Both the position numbers and the translations under genes were made by a program. The notes below the pieces were generated by a model that ran no database searches, was not told where the DNA came from, and was given only the letters and a program-made list of their open reading frames with translations. DNA of 64,000 nt from NCBI RefSeq assembly GCF_000024545.1, contig NC_013947.1, positions 4,154,001-4,218,000 of the forward strand, read 5' to 3'. Origin of the DNA: Stackebrandtia nassauensis DSM 44728 (lineage in GTDB: Bacteria; Actinomycetota; Actinomycetes; Mycobacteriales; Micromonosporaceae). Below are positions 53,561-60,612 of this stretch, in pieces (positions within the stretch are counted from its first letter, which is position 1; every line of letters starts with the position of its first letter).

Positions 53561-53879
53561 CGCGGACCCCCATCACGACGCTGTGAACCCGGTGGACGCA
53601 GGTAGTGTTATGCCCGATTTGCGGACATCATGAACCGTATGTGGTTTTGCCCACGTCCCGCGTCATTTCCGGAGGCAAAGCGTGTCTGTATAGACGGTGA
53701 TGAAAAAATCCACGCGCCCCGCGACGCCCGGTCCGGAAACATTTCGCTTTCAGGGGTCGTTACACTGTGCGCCGCGTTGTGCCTGGCGACCTCACGGCAG
53801 AACACGACAATGGCGAGCAGGTGCGCGAAACAGCAGTGAATCAATTGACAGACGTTCATAAGAGGGGAAGGCCACGACG
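53561..53879. other. Intergenic region upstream of the peptide transporter and rbpA
   Basis: 319 bp between two divergent starts with no credible gene. It is more AT-rich than its neighbours and should hold both promoters. The only strong element I see is the ECF-type promoter at 53735-53761 toward rbpA. GAGGGGAAGG at 53863-53871 provides the rbpA ribosome-binding site. Short open frames across it (for example 53630-53839) lack the local codon bias. Confidence 0.6.
53735..53761 (+). promoter_or_regulatory. ECF-sigma-type promoter of rbpA
   Basis: GGAAAC (53735-53740) and CGTT (53758-53761) are separated by 17 bases, the form recognised by actinobacterial SigE/SigR-like sigma factors. rbpA is known to be under stress sigma control in Streptomyces. 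The 120-base leader to the ATG is long. Confidence 0.5.
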
Positions 53880-54218
53880 ATGAGCGAACGGATGCTACGC
53901 GGTAGCAGGCTGGGTGCGATCAGCTACGAGTCCGACCGCAACACCGAATTGGCACCGCGGCAGACGCGCGATTTCGTGTGTGCGCGGGGGCACCGCTTCG
54001 AGGTGCCGTTCGCGGTGGAGGCCGAGGTCCCCGCGACCTGGGAGTGCCGCCTGGACGGCACGGTGGCGAAGCTTGTCGACGGTGAGGAGCCGGAGGGCAA
54101 GAAGGCCAAACCGCCGCGCACCCACTGGGACATGCTCCTGGAGCGCCGCAGTACCGACGAACTCGAGGAGATCCTCAAGGAGCGGCTGGCGGAGATGCGC
54201 GCGCGCCGGGGCGAATAG
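53880..54218 (+). CDS. rbpA: RNA polymerase-binding protein RbpA
   Basis: 112 residues, the family size. MLRGSRLGAISYESDRNTELAPRQ is the N-terminal tail and core entry that contact RNA polymerase, followed by the zinc/beta core (DFVCARGHRFEVPFAVEAEVPATWECRLDG), where the Cys pair is partly kept, and the sigma-interacting region KPPRTHWDMLLERRSTDELEEIL. It stabilises open complexes with the principal sigma factor and is specific to actinobacteria. Confidence 0.97.
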   Translation: MSERMLRGSRLGAISYESDRNTELAPRQTRDFVCARGHRFEVPFAVEAEVPATWECRLDGTVAKLVDGEEPEGKKAKPPRTHWDMLLERRSTDELEEILKERLAEMRARRGE

Positions 54219-54232
54219 GCCCTCGCGGATCT

Positions 54233-54850
54233 TCACCTCGACACGGTCGTTAACGGGTCCTGGCTGTCTGGCAGCTGCCGGGGCCCGTTTTGCTGCGGCC
54301 GGGGTTTGTCGTCGGTCACGTCGACGACCTCACCGTCCAGGACCTCGCCGTCGATGACGGCGTCCGGGTCGTGGGCCGCGTCGGGTTTGGGGGTCCCCCA
54401 GCCGGTGTTGACCACGCGCGGGCCGAACAGCCGCGACACCGACGGCGAGTCCATCCGCTTCGACACGAACCGGGTCACCAGCGACCGCCACAGGAACCGG
54501 GTCGGCGGGAAGACGCACAGCAGCCCCACCACGTCGGTGAGGAAACCCGGCAGGATCAACAGGATCGCGCCGACGACGCCGATCGTGCCCGAGATCGCCG
54601 CCGGTCCGGGCGGTTCGTTGCGCGACACCGCCTCCCGGTAGTCGCGGGCCGCCTTGGTGCCCACCGCTCCGAGACTGACGATGCCCAACACCGTGGTGGC
54701 CCCGAACAGCAGGATCGTCCACAACGGCCCGATGCTCGTCCACAGCAGATACAGCGTGACGAGTTCGGCGGCCGCGTAGATCGCGAACGTCAGCCGGGCA
54801 CGATAACTCGGCCGACGTGGTTGCCCCGGTACTTCGTGCGGACTGGTCAC
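54233..54850 (-). CDS. fxsA: FxsA-family membrane protein
   Basis: 205 residues. FxsA segments are visible: LWTSIGPLWTILLFGATTVLG, a cytoplasmic loop with GTKAARDYREAV, then GTIGVVGAILLILPGFLTDVVGLLCVFPPTRFLWR. The charged C-terminus (DGEVLDGEVVDVTDD) follows. In E. coli FxsA eases phage T7 exclusion; the general role is unknown. GTG 54850 is preceded by GGAAAGG. The start lies inside the ppm1 frame, and 521 bp of this gene are also open in the ppm1 frame. Confidence 0.9.
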   Translation of the reverse strand: MTSPHEVPGQPRRPSYRARLTFAIYAAAELVTLYLLWTSIGPLWTILLFGATTVLGIVSLGAVGTKAARDYREAVSRNEPPGPAAISGTIGVVGAILLILPGFLTDVVGLLCVFPPTRFLWRSLVTRFVSKRMDSPSVSRLFGPRVVNTGWGTPKPDAAHDPDAVIDGEVLDGEVVDVTDDKPRPQQNGPRQLPDSQDPLTTVSR

Positions 54851-55649
54851 GGTCGCTGCGAGCCTTTCCGGTGAACAGGCGCGCGACGCGGTGGAAACGG
54901 TGTCGCAGTCCCCAGCCGGTGACCCGCCACAGGGCCTCCCTGGCAATGGAACCGCTCATCTTGGACTCGCCGCGTTCGCGTTCGACAAAGGTGATCGGTA
55001 CTTCGTCGACCTGAAAACCCGCCTTGACGGCGCGCCACGCCAGGTCGATCTGAAAACAATACCCTCGCGGTGGAGTCCACCCGGATGTGATCTTGTCCAA
55101 TACGGCCATCCGGTACGCCCGGTAACCGCCGGTGGCGTCCTTGACCGGGATGCCCAGCACCATCCGGACGTAGATGTTGCCGCCCCGGGACAGGAACTGG
55201 CGGTGGAACGGCCAGTTGACGACCTCGCCGCCGGGGATGTAACGCGAACCCAGCACGACGTCCGCGTGCGACAGCTGGTCCAGCAGCCGGTGCAGCTGCT
55301 CGGGGCCGTGCGACCCGTCGGCGTCCATCTCGCAGGCCACGTCGTAGCCGTGGTCGCGGGCCCAGTTGAACCCGGCCAGATAGGCCGCCCCCAGGCCGCC
55401 TTTGCCCGGCCGGTGCAGCACGTGGACGTTGCCGTCGGCGGCCGACAGTTCGTCGGCGATGTCCCCGGTGCCGTCGGGGCTGTTGTCGTCCGCGATGAGG
55501 ATGTGAACCTGCGGTACCGATTCACGCACCCGCGCCACGATGATGCGGATGTTCTCCTTCTCGTTGAAGGTCGGGATGATCACGAGCACCCGCCCCGCGC
55601 CCGGATACTCCTCGGCCTCGGACCCTGGGTTCGCCTGCTGCTCGGTCAC
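54330..55649 (-). CDS. ppm1: Polyprenol monophosphomannose synthase with a long out-of-frame extension
   Basis: 439 residues against about 260 for the family. Residues 1-265 are a normal GT2 polyprenol-phosphate mannosyltransferase: VLVIIPTFNEKENI, ILIADDNSPDGTGDIADEL, EMDADGSHGPEQLHRLLDQL (DxD), GSRYIPGGEVVNWP, GYRAYRMAVLDKI and REALWRVTGWGLRHRF. It makes polyprenyl-phosphomannose for protein O-mannosylation and lipoglycans. After GKARSDRDQ the frame meets no stop and continues 174 residues through fxsA in another phase, giving Arg/Gly-rich sequence with no domain. The true C-terminus is therefore doubtful. It starts 23 bp after lnt. Confidence 0.9.
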   Translation of the reverse strand: MTEQQANPGSEAEEYPGAGRVLVIIPTFNEKENIRIIVARVRESVPQVHILIADDNSPDGTGDIADELSAADGNVHVLHRPGKGGLGAAYLAGFNWARDHGYDVACEMDADGSHGPEQLHRLLDQLSHADVVLGSRYIPGGEVVNWPFHRQFLSRGGNIYVRMVLGIPVKDATGGYRAYRMAVLDKITSGWTPPRGYCFQIDLAWRAVKAGFQVDEVPITFVERERGESKMSGSIAREALWRVTGWGLRHRFHRVARLFTGKARSDRDQSARSTGATTSAELSCPADVRDLRGRRTRHAVSAVDEHRAVVDDPAVRGHHGVGHRQSRSGGHQGGPRLPGGGVAQRTARTGGDLGHDRRRRRDPVDPAGFPHRRGGAAVRLPADPVPVAVAGDPVRVEADGLAVGVAAVRPARGQHRLGDPQTRRGPRPGRRHRRRGPGR

Positions 55650-55672
55650 CTGTGCTCGCCTTCTGTGTCGGC

Positions 55673-57493
55673 CTACGTGTCACCGGCCTTCACCACGGCC
55701 GGTCCGGAAGTGTCGGATGTTCGGCGCCGACGCAACACCACGGCGGCGGCCAGGACACCCACGGCCGCCACACAGGCGGCGAACTCCGGTATCTCACCGA
55801 GCCTCGTCGCAGGTGTTTCGCCCGTACCAAGACTAAAAGTTCGGACGATAACGGCGGAGGTGTTGAAGGAGGTCTGATCGTAAACAGCTCCGGAAGCGTC
55901 GGTGAATCCTGAGACACCCACTGTGGACACCATGAGTCCCGGGCGGCCGTGTTCGATCGAACGCAGCCGCACCATCGCCATCTGCTGGGTGGCCTCGGCG
56001 TTGTTGAACGACGCGTTGTTGGTCTGCACCGCGAGGATCTGCGAGCCCTCGGTCACCGAGGTGCGCACCAGGTCGTCGTAGGCGACCTCGAAGCAGATGA
56101 TGCCCGACACCGTCAAACCGGCCGCCGGGATGACGCCGGGTTTGTCGCCGGGAGTGAAGCCGTTGACCCGGTCGATGCCCTCGACCATCCGCTCGTCGAT
56201 GAGCCCGGCCACCGCGCGAACGGCGGGTTTCATCGGGATGTACTCGGCGAACGGCACCGGGTGCTGTTTGGTGTAGGTGAAACCCGGTCCCTTCTCGGGA
56301 TCCCACACGACCGAGACGTTGCGGATGCCGTCGCCGTCGCGTTGCAGTGTCCCCAACAGGATCGGAACGTCGACGGCCTTGGCGGCGCTGGAGATCAGCC
56401 GGGCGGCCTCGGCGTCGGAGAACGGGTCGATGTCGGAGGAGTTCTCGGCCCACACCACCAGTTCGGGTTTGTCGACCTTCTTGGCCTTGATGTCCTTGGC
56501 GAGCTTCTTCGTGCCCTTGACGTGGTTCTTCAGCACCTGGAACTTGTGCTCGAACACGTCGATGCCGCCGGTGCGCGGGATGTTGCCCTGCACCAGCGCG
56601 ACGGTGGTCTTGTCGCCGGACGGCGCGGTGGTCCACGTCGGGACCACCAGCCCCGCGAGCACGATCAGCACAGCCGCGCCAACGAGAGCCGCCGCGGTGA
56701 CAACGCGGCGCTGCCCGGTGTCGGCGGCTCGCGGCCGGGCCGGGGTCGCGCGGCCGTCGGCCACCGCGCTCGGCAGTCCGGCCCCGTCGTTGTCGGCCGC
56801 GGTCGCCAGCGGCCGGTTCGTGCCGTCGGCAGCCGTGGGGGCGACGCCGCCACGCCAGCTACGCCAGGCCGCCAGCGCCAGCAGCCCGCCGCAGGCCGCG
56901 ACGGCGAAGGTCACCAGCGGGGCGCCGCCCAGCCACGCGAACGACGCCAACGGCGAGTCGGCCTGGCTGAAGGCCAGCCGTCCCCACGGGAAACCGCCGA
57001 ACGGCGTCCGGTCGCGCAGCGCCTCCTGCCCGACCCACAGCACGCCGACGGCCAGCGGCCACCAGGCCCGGAAGCGGTCGGCGAAGCGGCTCGACAGGGC
57101 GCTGGCCGCGCCCAGGAAACCGAAGTACAGCGCCTGCAACAACGACAGCATGATCCAGGGAAACGGACCCAACTGGGTGGAGGTCCAGCTCAACAACGGC
57201 AGGAAGAACGCCAGCCCCGCCAAGAAGCCGATGCCCAGCCCGCCCCGGAACTTGCGGCGGTGACAGGCGATCGCGAACAGCGCGACAGCGGGCGGCGCCA
57301 TGAACCACAGGTTGATCGGCGGGAACGCCAACAGCAGCAACCCGCCGGACGCCAGCGCGACCAGCGCGGCGGCGCTGAACGACAGTCGCGGCCCGCCGAT
57401 GCCCGGCGCCCGCCACCAGGGGTCCGGCGGCGGTGCCGACGGAGTCCCGTCCGATGGCGTCGTGTCGGTGGCGTCGGTGATCGTGGTGGTCAC
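55673..57493 (-). CDS. lnt: Apolipoprotein N-acyltransferase
   Basis: 606 residues. An N-terminal cytoplasmic tail is followed by membrane helices from about 40 to 210 and another at 263-290, then the nitrilase domain. The catalytic triad is E350 (LVVWAENSS), K409 (YTKQHPVPFAEYIP) and C467 (SGIICFEVAYDDL). A last membrane helix lies near the C-terminus. It N-acylates lipoproteins at the outer face of the membrane. In mycobacteria Lnt and Ppm are fused in one protein; here they are neighbours, 23 bp apart. A Pro/Ala-rich insert (about 215-260) is unusual. GTG start 57493. Confidence 0.94.
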   Translation of the reverse strand: MTTTITDATDTTPSDGTPSAPPPDPWWRAPGIGGPRLSFSAAALVALASGGLLLLAFPPINLWFMAPPAVALFAIACHRRKFRGGLGIGFLAGLAFFLPLLSWTSTQLGPFPWIMLSLLQALYFGFLGAASALSSRFADRFRAWWPLAVGVLWVGQEALRDRTPFGGFPWGRLAFSQADSPLASFAWLGGAPLVTFAVAACGGLLALAAWRSWRGGVAPTAADGTNRPLATAADNDGAGLPSAVADGRATPARPRAADTGQRRVVTAAALVGAAVLIVLAGLVVPTWTTAPSGDKTTVALVQGNIPRTGGIDVFEHKFQVLKNHVKGTKKLAKDIKAKKVDKPELVVWAENSSDIDPFSDAEAARLISSAAKAVDVPILLGTLQRDGDGIRNVSVVWDPEKGPGFTYTKQHPVPFAEYIPMKPAVRAVAGLIDERMVEGIDRVNGFTPGDKPGVIPAAGLTVSGIICFEVAYDDLVRTSVTEGSQILAVQTNNASFNNAEATQQMAMVRLRSIEHGRPGLMVSTVGVSGFTDASGAVYDQTSFNTSAVIVRTFSLGTGETPATRLGEIPEFAACVAAVGVLAAAVVLRRRRTSDTSGPAVVKAGDT

Positions 57494-57630
57494 GGATTCT
57501 GCGTCTCCTCGCGAGGGGGTCTCGTCGATTCTGACGCATGCGCGTCGAACATCCATGGCCCGAGTGGGCAAATGGCACCGCGGTGGCCAGCGGTTCGGAA
57601 GTGGCGATGTGAGAAGTCCGGGCACGGCAA

Positions 57631-57656
57631 AGGGGCGTAGCCACGGCCACGCCCCT
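57631..57656 (-). terminator. Hairpin, probable terminator for a minus-strand transcript
   Basis: AGGGGCGT (57631-57638) and ACGCCCCT (57649-57656) form an 8-bp stem with inner GCC/GGC pairing. On the minus strand the 3' arm is followed by TTTGCC. It would end transcripts coming from the kam operon or from an unrecognised RNA in 57660-58040. Confidence 0.45.
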
Positions 57657-58013
57657 CGCACGGTGTTCTCCCAGTCCCTGTACGGCCGGCACCGCCACGA
57701 TTTCTCCGCCCCGCCTTCGGACCAACTTCGTACCGACAGGCTGTCCGGCACAAAGCTGTTGTCTACTGGTGACGCGTGTCCATCATGTCTGATGCCATAC
57801 GGCGACCGCCCCGCACCGCTCCGCCGACCCCCGCGCCCTGGACCTGGCCGCCGGCGGCAATGCGGCCGCGTTGCCACCGATTGTCCAGTCAGCGAAGGAG
57901 CAAAGCGAGTCGAGTCGCCCCCGACTTAAAAGGACGAAGCTTGTGGGCCCCGCCCTCTTGGACGTTAGAAACCGTAATCCCTGCCCCCCTATGGCTGTCA
58001 ACCGGGTCCGAGA

Positions 58014-58030
58014 AATTGGCAGTGCCAATT
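58014..58030. promoter_or_regulatory. Perfect 17-bp palindrome after the kam operon
   Basis: AATTGGCAGTGCCAATT is an exact dyad centred on G58022, 14 bp after the stop of the last kam-operon gene. The tight centre is poor for an RNA hairpin and better for a dimeric protein-binding site. No gene starts close by, so its role is unclear. Confidence 0.5.
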
Positions 58031-58043
58031 ATGTTTTCGCAGG

Positions 58044-59486
58044 TCAGACCGAATGGGAAAGATGGCGGTCCAGGAGTGTCGCGGCCAGGTCGGGGTGGTG
58101 GTGCGCCAGTAGCCCGGCGGCACCGAGCACGTAGGAGGTATCGATGACCGTCACTGGATTTTCGGGCAGCGGATAACCACCCGCCGTGTCGCCGCACACG
58201 GCCTGCCGCAGGGCCTCGCCCGCGGCCGCGCCATGGTTCCTCAGGACGCCGCCGGAGCCGATGACGTATGAAACCTGGCGCAGGTCCTTTCCGCCCCGCA
58301 GCGGCGCCTGTGGGCCGCCCAGACGCTCCCCTCGGGCATGGCGCCGCAGTGCGATGGTGATGGCCAGCCGGGTCAGCCGCAGGTCGACGGCGATCTCGGC
58401 GGCGGTGTCGGGCAGCCAGGACGGTGCCTCGGCTCGGCGGGCGGCGGCCTCGCGCAGTGGCTCGGCCTCGCCGGGCTCCAGCAGCGCCTCGGTCTCGGCG
58501 GCGGCCACGATGCCCGGCGCGGTGTGCCGCAGTCCGAGGTCGCCTTCGACGGTGCGCGAGCGCCACGCGGTTCCGGCGACCTCGCGACGCGGGCCGGACA
58601 GTTCGGCGTCGGGGGTCAGCACCGAGTACACGTCGGTGGTGGCGCCGCCGACGTCGACGACGACCAGGTCGCCGTGGGACTCGGCGAGCACTTCCACTCC
58701 GGACAGTACGGCGTCGGGAGTGGCCGAACGCACCAGCGCGGCAAAGGATTCCCGGTCCGACAGGTGTTTGCCCGCGATGACGTGTTTGAGGAACGCCTCG
58801 CGCAGCGCGATTCTGGCCGGTGCCGGGTTGAGCTGTCCGATGCGGGGCAGGACGTTGTCCACTGCGGTCACATGGAGTCCGGCCTTGGTGAGGATCGCGG
58901 TGACCTCGGTGGCGGCGGCGGTGTTTCCGGCCAGCACCACGGGAAGCCGCAGTCGTTCGTCCGATGCGGACGCCGCCGCCAGCGTGTGCGCGTGTTCGAT
59001 GAGGACCGTCGCGTCGCCGCCGTCGGTACCACCGGCGAGCAGCAGGATGTCCGGGGCGGTGGTGGTGAGTTTCCGGATTGCCTCGGTTTCGATATACCCC
59101 GAAATAATGGCGACAACCCGGGCCCCGGCCGACAACCCGGCCCGGTGCGCGGCGGTCGCGGTGACCAGCGGCTCGTTGCCGATGACGCCCAACCGCAGGC
59201 CGCCACCGGCCGAGGAACAGACCAGCAGTTCGGTGCTGGCCCCGGACGGCAGCTCCGCCTCGACCCGCTCGCGGGCGGCGTCCAGGCCGTCGAGGACGTC
59301 GGTGTCGATGGTGGTGCGGTGGGCGGCGGTGCCGTACAGCCGCCCGGTCTCGGCGTCCACGGCGGCGACCTTGGTGTAGGTCGAGCCGACGTCAGCGCAC
59401 ACGATCACCTCGGCGGCGCCGCGATCCCGGCCCGGCCGCGCCTCGGTCGGACCGTCGGCCGCGCCGTCGCCGCGACCGTTCGTCAC
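58044..59486 (-). CDS. GlmL/MutL-type ATPase, probable aminomutase reactivase
   Basis: 480 residues. The actin-like ATPase motifs are VICADVGSTYTKVAAVD at about 24-40 and DLVVVDVGGATTDVYSVL in the middle. AIISGYIETEAIRKLTT, DILLLAGGTDGGD and SYVIGSGGVLRNHG are conserved in glutamate-mutase-associated MutL/GlmL proteins. Such proteins accompany B12-dependent mutases and are thought to exchange damaged cobalamin. Its GTG at 59486 overlaps the kal stop (GTGA). As the last gene of the kam operon it likely reactivates KamDE; this is inferred. Confidence 0.85.
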   Translation of the reverse strand: MTNGRGDGAADGPTEARPGRDRGAAEVIVCADVGSTYTKVAAVDAETGRLYGTAAHRTTIDTDVLDGLDAARERVEAELPSGASTELLVCSSAGGGLRLGVIGNEPLVTATAAHRAGLSAGARVVAIISGYIETEAIRKLTTTAPDILLLAGGTDGGDATVLIEHAHTLAAASASDERLRLPVVLAGNTAAATEVTAILTKAGLHVTAVDNVLPRIGQLNPAPARIALREAFLKHVIAGKHLSDRESFAALVRSATPDAVLSGVEVLAESHGDLVVVDVGGATTDVYSVLTPDAELSGPRREVAGTAWRSRTVEGDLGLRHTAPGIVAAAETEALLEPGEAEPLREAAARRAEAPSWLPDTAAEIAVDLRLTRLAITIALRRHARGERLGGPQAPLRGGKDLRQVSYVIGSGGVLRNHGAAAGEALRQAVCGDTAGGYPLPENPVTVIDTSYVLGAAGLLAHHHPDLAATLLDRHLSHSV

Positions 59487-59869
59487 GACTTCGGCGGTAC
59501 GACGACGGTGCCGGTGGCGGTCGTCGCCGTGATCGGCTCGGCCAGCACCTCGGCGGCCGACTCCCCGCGATCGGGACGGCCCCGGCACACGACCCGCAGC
59601 GTGAAGTCGATGGTGCGGCTGCGGGAGCCCACCCGGGTCACCACGGCGGTGGCCTCCACGACGTCCCCGGCCCGCACCGGCGCCTTGAACTGCACGTCCG
59701 AATAGGACGCGAACAGGCCCTCGTCGCCGTCGCCCACGACGCACACCTCGGTGGCGACGTCGCCGAACATGGCCAGCCCGTAGGCGCCGTCGACGAGGTT
59801 GCCCGCGTAGTGGGCGTGGCTGTATGGCACGTACCGGCGGTGCGTGACCGTCAGTCCTTCGCGGCTCAT
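59483..59869 (-). CDS. kal: 3-Aminobutyryl-CoA ammonia-lyase (hotdog fold)
   Basis: 128 residues, the length of known Kal enzymes. RYVPYSHAHYAGNLVDGAYGLAMFGDVATEV matches the N-terminal helix of the Kal hotdog domain, and VQFKAPVRAGDVVEATAVV is a typical hotdog strand pair. It removes ammonia from L-3-aminobutyryl-CoA to form crotonyl-CoA in lysine degradation. ATG overlaps the kamE stop (ATGA) and its own stop overlaps the next GTG, so the gene is tightly coupled in the operon. Confidence 0.88.
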   Translation of the reverse strand: MSREGLTVTHRRYVPYSHAHYAGNLVDGAYGLAMFGDVATEVCVVGDGDEGLFASYSDVQFKAPVRAGDVVEATAVVTRVGSRSRTIDFTLRVVCRGRPDRGESAAEVLAEPITATTATGTVVVPPKS

Positions 59870-60612
59870 GCGACGAGTTCCTTCGACGTGATGAGTTTGT
59901 GGGTGATGTAGCTGGCGACGTCGGCGGGCGTGGTGCCCCGACTGAAGATCCGGTCGACACCCAGCTCGTCGGCCATGGTCTCGTCGAACCGCGGCCCGCC
60001 GATGATCAGCAGCGGCCGCTTCTCGGGCGGCAGCGCCTCCCGAAACGCCGCCGACAGCTCCCGGGTGTTGTGCAGGTGCGCGTCCCGCTGCGTCACCACC
60101 TGCGAGACCAGCACCGCGTCGGCCTCCTCGTCCACGGCCCGGTTGACCAGGTCCGGCACCGCCACCTGGGCGCCCAGGTTGAGCACCCGCAGCTCCCGGT
60201 AGTACTCCAGGCCCTTCTCCCCCGCGAAGCCCTTGATGTTGAGGATCGCGTCGATGCCCACGGTGTGGGCGTCGGTGCCGATACAGGCGCCGACCACGAC
60301 GAGCTTGCGGCCCAGCCGCTCCTTGACGATCGCGTTGACCTCCTTGGCGCCCAGCAGCGGATAGTCGCGTTCGACGACGTTGACGTCCTCCAGGTTCACC
60401 AGGTGGCTCACCTTGCCGTACACGACGAAGAAGGTGTGCGAGTCGCCCATCTGCTGCGCGTGCACCACCATCGCCGGGTCCATGCCCATTTTGGACGCGA
60501 GCTGGGCGGCGGCGCCCTCGGCGCGTTTGTCGTGCTTCACCGGCAGTGTGAACGACATCTGCACCATGCCGTCGCCGGTCGTGTCGCCGTAGGGGCGGAC
60601 GATGTTGCTCAC
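59866..60612 (-). CDS. kamE: Lysine 5,6-aminomutase beta subunit
   Basis: 248 residues. The cobalamin motif DxHxxG is D114-A-H116-T-V-G119, and K127 (ILNIKGFAG) lies 11 residues after the His, the same spacing as His133 and Lys144 of the Clostridium enzyme, where Lys144 holds PLP. The N-terminal dimerisation domain (SFTLPVKHDKRAEGAA) precedes the Rossmann domain with VLVSQVVTQRDAHLHNT and LLIIGGPRFDET. With KamD it moves the terminal amino group of beta-lysine or D-lysine to the next carbon. GTG overlaps the kamD stop. Confidence 0.95.
   Translation of the reverse strand: MSNIVRPYGDTTGDGMVQMSFTLPVKHDKRAEGAAAQLASKMGMDPAMVVHAQQMGDSHTFFVVYGKVSHLVNLEDVNVVERDYPLLGAKEVNAIVKERLGRKLVVVGACIGTDAHTVGIDAILNIKGFAGEKGLEYYRELRVLNLGAQVAVPDLVNRAVDEEADAVLVSQVVTQRDAHLHNTRELSAAFREALPPEKRPLLIIGGPRFDETMADELGVDRIFSRGTTPADVASYITHKLITSKELVA

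Larger units (their letters stand above)
57494..58043. other. Non-coding region between lnt and the kam operon
   Basis: 550 bp with no gene I can support; open frames here lack codon bias or family similarity. It holds a strong hairpin at 57631-57656, a small C-rich hairpin with arms AGTCG/CGACT and loop CCCC at 57913-57926, another run of six C at 57984-57989, and a perfect 17-bp palindrome at 58014-58030. The 57900-58043 part is less GC-rich than surrounding genes. The upstream promoter of lnt should lie near 57500-57600. A small RNA is possible but unproven. Confidence 0.5.

Noticed and set aside
54330..55649. A true two-domain Ppm1 fusion
   Set aside because: The C-terminal 174 residues are a different-frame reading of fxsA with no fold signature; treated as stop loss or sequence error instead.
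57776..58147. A 123-codon frame in the gap before the kam operon
   Set aside because: Pro/Arg-rich with no codon bias, and its 3' part is antisense to the GlmL-type gene.
58044..59960. A 638-residue version of the GlmL-type protein beginning at 59960
   Set aside because: Residues before the GTG at 59486 are an out-of-frame reading of kal; GTGA coupling to the kal stop gives a normal start.
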